DNA of 64,000 nt from Verrucomicrobiota bacterium (GTDB lineage: Bacteria > Verrucomicrobiota > Verrucomicrobiia > Limisphaerales > Pedosphaeraceae). Below, one piece after another: positions 36,024 to 44,244 of this stretch. The stretch spans positions 62,001 to 126,000 of the forward strand of contig JAJPHR010000054.1 of NCBI GenBank assembly GCA_021325145.1, read 5' to 3'. The position numbers and the translations under genes are program-made. The notes beneath the pieces are model-generated. The model was not told where the DNA came from. It worked only from the letters and a program-made list of their open reading frames with translations, and ran no database searches. The first letter of the stretch is position 1; each line of letters starts with the position of its first letter.

Positions 36024-36566
36024 TTATTTGCTGGAGAGCCAAATGGTTTGGTCCACAACACGCGGATTACAGGTGAGCGAATCAATCACCGTGTTGCCGT
36101 TCTGACGAAAGGTGTAGGTGGGCACACAGTAGGAAAGCCGGATGGAAACAGGAGTGGGAGCGGGCGCGTCACGGCGGGCTAAGCGCACCGGCGGAATTAC
36201 AGAGACTCGTGAGCTGAATGGGACACCGGTCATTAAAGCAGTGCCGAGGAGCAGTGCCGCTGTGATCGCGACGGGCCACACGAGCCGTTGCCACCACGCC
36301 AGGACGCCGGCTTGCCCAGGCGGCGGAACGGGTTCGGCCTGAAGCGCGGCGAGGACACGGCGCTGGATGTCCGGGCGAAGCGCAAGCGTTTGTGCGGCCT
36401 GTTGGAAACCGCGCGAGAAGGAACGAGCGATTTGCGTTTGCTGCCGCACGGCCTGGCGGCAAGCCGGGCAGGACGAGAGATGAGCGTCGGCGGAGTCGCG
36501 GATCGCGGGCGCGAGGGAGCCTTCGAGATACTCGAACAGCAGGTCTTGAAATTGCGGACAGTTCAT
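36024..36566 (-). CDS. Anti-sigma factor with zinc-finger (ZAS) domain
   Basis: 180 residues. The N-terminus has the ZAS pattern: C3, then H29-x3-C33-x2-C36 (AHLSSCPACRQAV). A single membrane segment follows (WPVAITAALLLGTALMTGV) and a periplasmic tail of about 60 residues. It should hold the upstream-encoded ECF sigma factor inactive at the membrane until a signal reaches the periplasmic part. Its start overlaps the sigma gene's stop by 4 bp (ATGA), the usual arrangement for such pairs. Confidence 0.87.
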   Translation of the reverse strand: MNCPQFQDLLFEYLEGSLAPAIRDSADAHLSSCPACRQAVRQQTQIARSFSRGFQQAAQTLALRPDIQRRVLAALQAEPVPPPGQAGVLAWWQRLVWPVAITAALLLGTALMTGVPFSSRVSVIPPVRLARRDAPAPTPVSIRLSYCVPTYTFRQNGNTVIDSLTCNPRVVDQTIWLSSK

Positions 36567-37138
36567 CGTCTTTCTGTTTCTTTTGTGCCGTGGGCGCCGA
36601 AAAGGTTCAATTCGCCGGGCAGCAGTTTTTGCATTTCGGCGATGGCGTAATGCAGGCGGGACTTGACGGTGCCGCAGGAAATGCCGAGCTGGCTGGCGAT
36701 CTCGTGGATTTTCATATCTTCGTAAAAGCGCAGGATGAGAACTTCACGATGTGGAACGGAAAGGCGGCCGAGGGCTTCCGTCAGGACCGAGGAAGCGAGG
36801 CCGGCGTCGAGCGGGAGCGGACCTTCTTCCGGCAGCGGAACGTCCCGGCGGGCAAGTTCATCATCGCAAACAATGCGTTTCCGGTCGCGATGATAATGGC
36901 GGCTAAGATTGAGGAGAATGGCATGCAGCCAGGTGTAAACGGAGGAACGCCCGCCGAAACGGCCAATGGATTGGAAAGCTTGAACAAAAGTGTCCTGGAC
37001 AAGATCCTGGGCTTCGGTTTCGTTGCCGCAAAGCAGGAACGCGGAACGGAGCAGGCGCTGGCCGCAGGTCTCGACTAATTCCTGCACGGCTGCCGGGTCC
37101 CGACTCCGGAGCGCCGCGATCAGTTCCTGCTCGTCCAT
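36563..37138 (-). CDS. ECF-family RNA polymerase sigma factor
   Basis: About 191 residues from the ATG at 37138 (MDEQELIAALRSRDPAAVQE). Region 2 contains EAQDLVQDTFVQAFQSIGRF and SSVYTWLHAILLNLSRHYHR. Region 4 contains LGRLSVPHREVLILRFYEDM and the helix-turn-helix IHEIASQLGISCGTVKSRLH. An in-frame ATG at 37297 lies in repeat DNA and is rejected. It is paired with the anti-sigma factor by a 4 bp overlap. Its own promoter should lie in 37139-37320, which contains a dispersed element; autoregulation is common in the family but no site is assigned here. Confidence 0.92.
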   Translation of the reverse strand: MDEQELIAALRSRDPAAVQELVETCGQRLLRSAFLLCGNETEAQDLVQDTFVQAFQSIGRFGGRSSVYTWLHAILLNLSRHYHRDRKRIVCDDELARRDVPLPEEGPLPLDAGLASSVLTEALGRLSVPHREVLILRFYEDMKIHEIASQLGISCGTVKSRLHYAIAEMQKLLPGELNLFGAHGTKETERR

Positions 37139-37241
37139 TTTTACTTTGTGCCACTTGAGGGAAAAAGGTTCAAGGAATCCACAAATTGCTGGAAGAAGCT
37201 TATCCGCGGCGGCGAGGCAAACAGGTTTTGGGACGGTTGAG

Positions 37242-37305
37242 GAGCTTTGGGACGGGTCCAGGGGTATATAATAAAAACGCCGAACACCAAGCTCCAAACA
37301 CCGTA
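37242..37305. repeat. Dispersed TATATA/GGAGCTTGG element, copy 2
   Basis: Read on the minus strand: GGAGCTTGGTGTTCGGCGTT, TATTATATACCCC, CTGGACCCGTCCCA. This matches the + strand of 5488-5543 closely over about 55 bp. It is 104 bp or more upstream of the sigma factor start. In translation the two copies even give the similar strings SLVFGVFIIYPWTRP and SLVFGVYFIYTPLWNRP, so any small reading frame here is an artefact of the element. Confidence 0.55.
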
Positions 37306-37321
37306 ATAAGGGAGCGTGGTT

Positions 37322-38797
37322 TCAGGATGCGTCTGGCTGCAAGTAACTGGCTCCGTGCGCGTATGTTTGCAGCGATTTGACCTGCTGGGCGGCAGTGGCA
37401 CGATCAGTGTCGGTGTTTTCCACCTTGGCGGCGGCCAGGAGACTTTTTTGAAGGTCGTTCAATGGGATATTCGCTGAAGTGTCGCTGGCATCAATGGTGC
37501 ATTTGGCGACGATGTTCGGCCACGCGGTGCTTTCGTTGCCCGGGATTCGAGTCAGCACGCGGTCAAGGGTTGGGGCGGAGGCAATGCGCGGACTCGGAAG
37601 GAAGTTGGTTTTATCCAGGTTTAGCAGCGGCCAATCGCGCAAAGTTGCCAGGATGGAGGTGTGGTCGTAGGGCTGTTCGCCGGGTGACGCGCGAAACACC
37701 GTGCCCGGCTCTACATACGAGGAAACGACGATAGCCGGGACCCGCACGCCAAAGCGGTCGAATTTGAAACGCCCATCCCGCGATTGCGGCCAGGGCTGGG
37801 GCGCGATGGCTCCGGTGGGCGGAGGGACGTGATCATAGCAGCCGCCGTGCTCGTCAAACAGAACTACGAGCATAATCTTGTCGCGGCAGGGGCTGTTGCG
37901 GACCGCTTGATAAACGTCCGCAAGGAAGGTTTCACCGCGGCAAATGTTGTGGGGCGGATGATAATCCTCCGGCTGTTCGGTGCCGAAAAGGTTCGGAACA
38001 AATCTTGGTTCGATGAAGGAATACGCCGGCAGTTTCTGAGCGGGGTCGGCGTCAGGTTGAGCCGAGCAAAGCCGCTTGAAAACCGAATAGTTCTGGAAGT
38101 TGGCACGCCAGCCGCCCAGCATCGGAAATTGCCAATAGGTCAGCGCTGGAACACGGTCTTCATCCCAAAACACACCCCAGGTTTTGTCCTGTTCCTGCAA
38201 CACATTGAAGATCGTGGAGATGTGGTACCACTCGTAGTTGTCGTTGTTGATGTGGCCATCGGAGGAACCGGTATGGACAAAACCCCGGTTGGGCCAGGTC
38301 TGCGAAGGCACTGAGGCGAACCAGTGGTCGCAGACCGCGAAGCTGCGGGCGAGTTCATTGATGACATTCGCCTGGTCGGGGCCATAGGTCTGCATGATTT
38401 GGTTGATCGAACCAGGACCCGCCGCGGTGGTGGAGTAATCTTGAAGGAATCCGCTCATGTTGGCCTGATCCTCCGGGGCGGGGCAAGCTTTGCCATGGAT
38501 TTGAAAGGTCACATGATCAAACTCCTCCTGCGGATCCGGCGTGGGCGACTGATTGGCACTGGGGCACGATGGCCAGGCTGTGGTGGGGCGGGTGACAAAT
38601 ACTTTTTGAGCGCCGGCGGCACTGAGTTGGTTCGACCAGGTGTTGGCTGTAAGCCCCTCGAAGGTCGGCGGCGTTTGCGGAGGAATGTTGAACCTGGGCG
38701 GGTTGGTTTGATTGTCGTACAGCCAGCCTAAAAGATTATCAAACGACCGGTTCTCGAACATGACCAAAACCACGTGCTCAATGTTATCCATGCCCAT
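37322..38797 (-). CDS. Phosphoesterase family protein (phospholipase C / acid phosphatase type)
   Basis: 491 residues. It belongs to the alkaline-phosphatase-fold phosphoesterase family (PF04185-like): IEHVVLVMFENRSFDNLLGW with metal-binding E15/N16 and D20, a SWPNRxF-like QTWPNRGFVHTGSSDGHIN and the late metal motif LFDEHGGCYDHVPPP. These enzymes cleave phosphate mono- or diesters such as phosphatidylcholine. No signal peptide or Tat motif is present at this start (MGMDNIEHVV), which is unusual because most relatives are exported. A glycosyltransferase faces it divergently 196 bp away. Confidence 0.88.
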   Translation of the reverse strand: MGMDNIEHVVLVMFENRSFDNLLGWLYDNQTNPPRFNIPPQTPPTFEGLTANTWSNQLSAAGAQKVFVTRPTTAWPSCPSANQSPTPDPQEEFDHVTFQIHGKACPAPEDQANMSGFLQDYSTTAAGPGSINQIMQTYGPDQANVINELARSFAVCDHWFASVPSQTWPNRGFVHTGSSDGHINNDNYEWYHISTIFNVLQEQDKTWGVFWDEDRVPALTYWQFPMLGGWRANFQNYSVFKRLCSAQPDADPAQKLPAYSFIEPRFVPNLFGTEQPEDYHPPHNICRGETFLADVYQAVRNSPCRDKIMLVVLFDEHGGCYDHVPPPTGAIAPQPWPQSRDGRFKFDRFGVRVPAIVVSSYVEPGTVFRASPGEQPYDHTSILATLRDWPLLNLDKTNFLPSPRIASAPTLDRVLTRIPGNESTAWPNIVAKCTIDASDTSANIPLNDLQKSLLAAAKVENTDTDRATAAQQVKSLQTYAHGASYLQPDAS

Positions 38798-38993
38798 AGC
38801 GTTTCCTTTGTTGGTTTTCGAAATTCCGTCCCATCGTGTGCTTCACGGTTCATGGATGGCAAGGCAATTGACTTGTCAAAAACGGACATTCTTTGGACGC
38901 AACGATGCGTTGTGGCGGTGGTTGACGGCGCTTGCAAAAAAATTCATGCTTTGCGGTGAAGCGCGACGCCATTTTGATCAGTTAAAAAATCCC

Positions 38994-40286
38994 ATGCACG
39001 CGATCCTCGTCTCTTTGGGCACGGACGGAGACATACTTCCGTATGTGGGATTGGGAGCCGCGTTGCGAGCGCGAGGCCATCGGGTCACGCTGGTGGCGAG
39101 CGCGCATTATGAATCGCTGGCCAGCGCTCACGGCCTGGGATTTCGGGCTTTGGTTTCCGTTGAGGAGAACGATGCGCTGTTTGGGCACCCGGATTTCTGG
39201 CGTCCGGGCCGGAACATGCCGCTGATGATTCGCTGGGGGTTGCGTTTGCGCCAGCGGCATTATGAATTGCTTTCGAAACTGGCCGCGCCGGATGCGGTGT
39301 TTGTGACCACGCCAGCTTTGCTTCCCGCAAGGCTTGTCCACGAAAAAACCGGCACGCCGCTCGTGAGTTTGGTGCTGCAGCCATGGATGATTCCCAGTGC
39401 CATCGCGCCGCCGATAATGCCCGGCCTGGTTTTTCTGCGCAACGCGCCGGCGGTTTTTTGGAAGCTGTTTTGGCGGGGAGCGAACCTCGGCGGTGATATT
39501 TTCATCGGACGTAAAGTCAATCGCCTGCGCGCGTCGCTCGGGTTGCGGCCCGTGCGGGGCCTTTTTCGGAACTGGCTTTCGCCGCAACTCGTGCTCGGAC
39601 TTTTTCCGGAATGGTATGGCAAACCGCAAGCGGACTGGCCGCCGCAAATGCGGCTGACGGGATTTCCGATGTTCGACGGCGGCAGGAACGCCGATCTGCC
39701 GGCGCCACTGGCGGAGTTTTGCCGCGCCGGGAATCCGCCCATCGTGTTCACGTTTGGGACGGGAATGGCGCATTCAGCCCCTTTGTTTCGCGCCGCGCTG
39801 GAGGCGTGCGGGATACTCGATGTCCGTGGAATTTTCCTGACCAAATACCGCGACCAACTGCCGGACCCGCTTCCACCGTCGATCATTCATTGCGCGTTTG
39901 CCCCGTTCCGAAAACTCTTTCCACTTTGCGCGGCGGTGGTGCATCACGGCGGCATTGGGACGGTGGCGGAAGCGCTGGCCGCGGGAGTTCCGCAATTGAT
40001 TCGCCCCATTTGTTTCGACCAGATTGACAATGGCGAACGCACGCGACGGCTGGGAGCGGGTGCCTGGCTCAAACCCCGACGGGCCCGCGGCAGGGAGATT
40101 GCGGACGCTCTAAGGAAGCTGCTGGACACGGAAACCTTATCGCGTTGCCGCGCCATCTCCGCTCGATTCAAAGACGCCAATGCACTGGAAACAACGGCGC
40201 AATCGATTGAGAAATTCGCGGCGGAAAAATTGGCGCTGGCTGCGGTTACTGGAGCTTCGCCCGATAATAACGGCCGGGGAAATTAG
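38994..40286 (+). CDS. Family 1 / UDP-glucuronosyl-type glycosyltransferase
   Basis: About 430 residues from the ATG at 38994 (MHAILVSLGTDGDILPYVGL). Two Rossmann domains: the N-terminal acceptor half with LGAALRARGHRVTLVASAHY and the C-terminal donor half with VFTFGTGMAHSAP and the signature VVHHGGIGTVAEALAAGVPQ continuing into RPICFDQIDNGERTRR. This resembles bacterial sterol or macrolide glucosyltransferases (MGT). The acceptor is unknown. A longer frame from 38712 includes the divergent promoter region and lacks homology. The 3' end overlaps the convergent 1168-residue gene by 41 bp. Confidence 0.87.
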   Translation: MHAILVSLGTDGDILPYVGLGAALRARGHRVTLVASAHYESLASAHGLGFRALVSVEENDALFGHPDFWRPGRNMPLMIRWGLRLRQRHYELLSKLAAPDAVFVTTPALLPARLVHEKTGTPLVSLVLQPWMIPSAIAPPIMPGLVFLRNAPAVFWKLFWRGANLGGDIFIGRKVNRLRASLGLRPVRGLFRNWLSPQLVLGLFPEWYGKPQADWPPQMRLTGFPMFDGGRNADLPAPLAEFCRAGNPPIVFTFGTGMAHSAPLFRAALEACGILDVRGIFLTKYRDQLPDPLPPSIIHCAFAPFRKLFPLCAAVVHHGGIGTVAEALAAGVPQLIRPICFDQIDNGERTRRLGAGAWLKPRRARGREIADALRKLLDTETLSRCRAISARFKDANALETTAQSIEKFAAEKLALAAVTGASPDNNGRGN

Positions 40287-43200
40287 TCGAGTGCGTGTCC
40301 GTGAACGTCCACAAACCGGTTCCGGAAGCATTGGTGGCGATGGGCGTCCAGGTGATGAGGTTGGTCGAAGCAAGAATTACGTAATTGGTGTTCGCGATGC
40401 CGACGAGGCGCATCTGAAACAAGTGGTTGGTGGCGTTCATTCCAGACTGATCCAGGTGCGCGGGTCCATTGAGCAGAATGGAAGCCGGCGCAGTGCCCGC
40501 CGAACCGACATTGTTCGCGGCAATCATCTGATAATTACCAGCCGAGCCGGCCTGGAAATTAGTCAGCGTCAGCGTTCCATTTGTCTGCCCGGTTATCTGC
40601 CAGCCATTGCACCACCACTGGCATTGCGGCGTCGGATAGCCGTTAACCGTGGCGGTCAACACCACCGTGGAACCGGAACTGACGGTGTGGCTGGCGGGTT
40701 GGGCGGTGATGCTCGGCGGTACGCTCAGGTTGGCGTGGAGCACCACCGTGCCGTAAGCGCCGTTAACGCCGTCCACCGCCACGTAATAGACGGTGTTGCT
40801 GGTGGCGGCAAAGGTGACCATGCTGTTCGTGCCTCCCGTGCCGCTGCTCACGTCGCAAGCCACGGGAACGAGCGAGGAGAAATCGTTGCCGTTGCCGGTG
40901 TAAACACCGAGAATCGTGGCGAAATTGCTGCCATCGGTGTCGATCTCCATGATGCCGTTATCCACGGCTTGCACCGAAGTCCAGGCCGAGGAACCGCCGG
41001 GTTGATCGCAATGGTTCGGCTCGCCGGATTGCGTGCCGCCGCCGTAAGTGCTGAACACCTGGGTGCTGGAGTAGCCGCGTGAGTTGCCTCCGCTGGTACG
41101 TGTCACGCGTTGGGAAAAGGTCCGATCAGAAAGACTCACTTGCACGGTCTGCACGCTCTGCACGCCGCCGAAAACCTCGGGGATCAACAAGCCCGCGGCC
41201 TGGAATTTGTCCTGGACGAGCGCATTTACGTTCACTGCGCCGTCCAGCAAGCTGATCTGCAAGCTGGCCGGTTTGGAAAGCATGGTCTTGCCGCCGGCAC
41301 TCACTTGCACCCGGTATAATCCCACGTTGGCCGCTGAGACATTCGGGATTTGGAGCGTCGCACTGGTCGCGCCGGGCAAACTCACGTCATTCAAGAGCCA
41401 TTGATAGGACGCGCCGGAAATGGTGGGGATCGAAAACGTGGCCGTGCTGCCGAACCCGACGATTTGATTGACCGGTTGGGCGTTGATCCGCGGCACCGCG
41501 GTTGAGAGGATGTCCTCGCTCGAATTCAGGATGATGGTGCCGGAAGCGCCGTAAGCGCCATCGATGGCGATCGAATAAGTCGTTCCGCCCACCGCATTGA
41601 ACACCACGCGGCTGCGATAATAGCCGTCGCCGTCGTCGCTGCTCGCCACTTCGGTGAGATTGGTCAGGTTGTTGCCAGTATAAACCGCGAGCAACGTATC
41701 GAAGCTGCTTCCGAAGGTATCGAAGGTGGCCACGCCGCTGAGCAGCGGTGTCCAGGTGAACCAGACGGACTTGCCACCGGGAATGCCCGCGTGCATGGGC
41801 TCGCCCGGTTCACTGGTGGCATTCACATTGTTGTAACTGAAGAGTCCCAGCAGGTTCAACAACGGCGCCCGCTGGGCAAAGTTATCCGCGCCCGGCAGGT
41901 TCACCAGGCCGTTAAGCGAAATCAAGGCTTCCTGGCTCGTGGTAGCGCCAAATTGATCGGATACGACCACGCTGTAGGCGCCGCAGTCGCTGGCCAGCAA
42001 ACCCGCCTTGCGATAAGTCGAGTTCGTCGCGCCCGGGATGTTTGCGCCGTTCAAGCGCCATTGATACTTGACCCCGGGCGGACCGAGCACATCAGCGACC
42101 AGGTTCAGCAAACCGCCCAAGTTGAGCAATTGGGGCGCGGGCTGGCTTTTGAAGCTTGGAGGAGCGGGTTGATAGATATCCACGACCGCGCTCCCCGTGC
42201 TGGCGCCGGGAGTTAAATTGTACTCGTTTTGCGATACAGCCGCCACGTTGGTTAAAATCCCCAAGGCTTGCGGGGAGACGTAAACTTTCATCACCGCGGT
42301 CGCACCCGGGGCCAGCGTTCCCAGATTGAATGCGACTGAATTGCCGTTGGTGATAAAGGTTCCCACACTCATGGTGGCATAAACATAGTTCATCGATGGG
42401 AACCAATCAGTCACCGTGACTCCGGTCGCCGCATTGGTTCCCGAATTGGTCACCGTTATCGAGTAAGACAGTTGCTCGCTCAGCACCGTGGCGTTGGTCG
42501 AAGCGGTTACGGACAATGACAAGGCGACGGGATTGACGGGCACGAACTTTTGGCACGCCGCAAACTCGGATGTGTTCCCCATCGGGTCGGTCGCCGTGGC
42601 ACTCACGAAGGTATTTGGCGCCAGAACCATGGGAAGAGTTCGGTTGAACGTCGCGTTGCCGCTCGCGTCGGTCGTGACCGCAACCGATCCCAAATAAGTT
42701 TTTCCTTCGCCGTAGCCGGAAGGATCGCATGTTGGACTGCTGTATAGATCGATTTGGTAGGTCTGTTGGGCCGTGCTGTTCAAGGTCCCGTGAATGATGG
42801 TCGAGTTTGCCGCATAAGTGACCGAACTCAGCACGGGAAAATTCTGCAGATCGTTCGCGCCTTTATCGCAATCGCCGGAATCGTTCGGCGTCACTCCGGA
42901 CGGGCCCAGGTCGATTCCAAGGGCACCATTGGAAAAGATCGAATTGCCACGCACCTGATTCTGGGTGCCCGCGGCAACCTGCACTCCTGCGCCGGTGTTG
43001 AAGGCGATTGTATTGCCGGCCCCGGCTGCAAGGCCACCAATGATATTAGCGCTTGAGGAATTCAGGTAAACACCCGCGGAGGCATTGCCCAGGTTCAGGG
43101 TTCCTGAGAGATCAGTCCCGATGAAATTACCCTGGATGACGTTCCCGCCTGGTTGTTTCAACTGGATGCCATAACCGGCGTTGCCCGAGATGACGTTGCC

Positions 43201-43752
43201 TTCACCCGGGTTCACGCCGCCAATTTGGTTGGTTGGGGTATTGTCGTTGATCAGGATTCCAACTCCGTTTCCCAGCGCGTTGGTGCCGCTCAGATCGGTC
43301 CCGATGAAGTTGCCTTGGACCACATCGCCTCCATGCGAATCCAGGTCCACGCCGGCGCCGCCAAAGCTATTTATCACCAAGCCGCGGACGGTGCTATTCC
43401 CGCCTTTCAGGTGCAAGCCGTTCGCATTACCACCGGCCTGCGCGCCATTTAATTCCACAATCGGAGTTCCCGCATAACCCGGCTGCGTGGTGGCATCAAT
43501 CGTGACCGGCCCGGTGATGTCCTGGATGGGTGTCAGGGGTTTGATGGAGTACGGTCCCGGGCCGGAAATATTGAAAATAATGACATCGGCAGTGTTATCG
43601 CCGTTCGCGTTCAGAATGGCCTGGCGGAACGAGCCTGCGCCGGAATCGTTCGTATTCGTCACCGTGTAGGTCGCCGCAAGTGAAGCCAGCGGAGCAAGTC
43701 CAAGCCACAAGGAGAGCAGCGCCGTCAAAGAAATTGTTCGCCTTACCGTCAT
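40246..43752 (-). CDS. Large secreted beta-helix / DUF11 / Ig-like surface protein
   Basis: 1168 residues with a signal peptide (SLTALLSLWLGLAPLASLAA). Residues 28-60 form a CSLREA-like start (YTVTNTNDSGAGSFRQAILN). Residues about 75-290 are a parallel beta-helix with repeats such as VVQGNFIGTDLSGTNALGNG and VIQGNFIGTDLSGTLNLGNA. A DUF11-type repeat follows (LSYSITVTNSGTNAATGVTV), then Ig-like segments (YQWRLNGANIPGATNSTYRK, YQWLLNDVSLPGATSATLQI, CQWWCNGWQITGQTNGTLTL) and two segments of a repeated PPC-like domain (VWFTWTPLLSGVATFDTFGS; SAWTSVQAVDNGIMEIDTDG). The C-terminus ends WTFTDTHSTNFPGRYYRAKL, a common end of Verrucomicrobial secreted proteins. Likely an adhesin or extracellular matrix protein. 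Confidence 0.85.
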   Translation of the reverse strand: MTVRRTISLTALLSLWLGLAPLASLAATYTVTNTNDSGAGSFRQAILNANGDNTADVIIFNISGPGPYSIKPLTPIQDITGPVTIDATTQPGYAGTPIVELNGAQAGGNANGLHLKGGNSTVRGLVINSFGGAGVDLDSHGGDVVQGNFIGTDLSGTNALGNGVGILINDNTPTNQIGGVNPGEGNVISGNAGYGIQLKQPGGNVIQGNFIGTDLSGTLNLGNASAGVYLNSSSANIIGGLAAGAGNTIAFNTGAGVQVAAGTQNQVRGNSIFSNGALGIDLGPSGVTPNDSGDCDKGANDLQNFPVLSSVTYAANSTIIHGTLNSTAQQTYQIDLYSSPTCDPSGYGEGKTYLGSVAVTTDASGNATFNRTLPMVLAPNTFVSATATDPMGNTSEFAACQKFVPVNPVALSLSVTASTNATVLSEQLSYSITVTNSGTNAATGVTVTDWFPSMNYVYATMSVGTFITNGNSVAFNLGTLAPGATAVMKVYVSPQALGILTNVAAVSQNEYNLTPGASTGSAVVDIYQPAPPSFKSQPAPQLLNLGGLLNLVADVLGPPGVKYQWRLNGANIPGATNSTYRKAGLLASDCGAYSVVVSDQFGATTSQEALISLNGLVNLPGADNFAQRAPLLNLLGLFSYNNVNATSEPGEPMHAGIPGGKSVWFTWTPLLSGVATFDTFGSSFDTLLAVYTGNNLTNLTEVASSDDGDGYYRSRVVFNAVGGTTYSIAIDGAYGASGTIILNSSEDILSTAVPRINAQPVNQIVGFGSTATFSIPTISGASYQWLLNDVSLPGATSATLQIPNVSAANVGLYRVQVSAGGKTMLSKPASLQISLLDGAVNVNALVQDKFQAAGLLIPEVFGGVQSVQTVQVSLSDRTFSQRVTRTSGGNSRGYSSTQVFSTYGGGTQSGEPNHCDQPGGSSAWTSVQAVDNGIMEIDTDGSNFATILGVYTGNGNDFSSLVPVACDVSSGTGGTNSMVTFAATSNTVYYVAVDGVNGAYGTVVLHANLSVPPSITAQPASHTVSSGSTVVLTATVNGYPTPQCQWWCNGWQITGQTNGTLTLTNFQAGSAGNYQMIAANNVGSAGTAPASILLNGPAHLDQSGMNATNHLFQMRLVGIANTNYVILASTNLITWTPIATNASGTGLWTFTDTHSTNFPGRYYRAKLQ

Positions 43753-44244
43753 AGCTCTTCCACCGTCTCAACCGACCGCCTGCCGCTCTGTCTCAACCAA
43801 CCGCCCGCTGTAGCGAACATGTGCCTCATGTGCTGGATCGTGAGGGCGAGATCCAGACCGGTCATCGCCAGCAACATTGGTCCGAAGAGCCTGTTCAAAT
43901 TCGAATTCTGTTTCACGTCAACGGCTTCGAAGCAAAAGACAGACCAGCAGGGGTGATTCTCGTTCCTGAAAATGGACAATTGGACACCATCCAGAGTCGG
44001 GACACTTTTGTCCTGTTCCAGGACAGCTCCACAAAGCGCTGTCGTGGCGTCCAGTACAGCTATTTTTTCAACTTTGTAAATTTGCGAACTCGTTCCTCAT
44101 AAGGTTGTTCCAAGAGCCCCTTGGCAGTGCTTTTGCTCTCGCAGGGCAAGCAGACAAAATATGACGTTTCAGAAATTCGTAAGCCTGGCGCAAGTTGGTT
44201 GTCTCGAAAGGACAATCGATAATCGCCGGGGATTTCAAAGCCGG
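43753..44244. other. Intergenic region between two divergent large genes
   Basis: About 490 bp without a recognised gene. Two features are visible: an imperfect direct repeat, GTCTCAACCGACCGCCTG at 43765 and GTCTCAACCAACCGCC at 43790, and a perfect inverted repeat TGTCCTG-TTC-CAGGACA at 44009-44025. The latter is about 220 bp upstream of the FecR-type gene and could be an operator or a hairpin. Confidence 0.5.
44009..44025. promoter_or_regulatory. Inverted repeat upstream of the FecR-barrel gene
   Basis: TGTCCTG (44009-44015), TTC, CAGGACA (44019-44025). The 7 bp arms are perfect with a 3-base centre. The compact spacing suits a dimeric repressor site or a short hairpin. No regulator can be named. 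Confidence 0.35.

Noticed and set aside
43100..43460. CRISPR-like repeats (recurring GGACATTTC-type blocks in the beta-helix gene)
   Set aside because: The periodicity is protein-level beta-helix repeats (GNFIGTDLSGT) in an intact reading frame, not direct repeats with unique spacers.
43749..43979. 76-residue minus-strand open frame in the divergent region
   Set aside because: Contains the imperfect direct repeat and no protein-family pattern; treated as non-coding.
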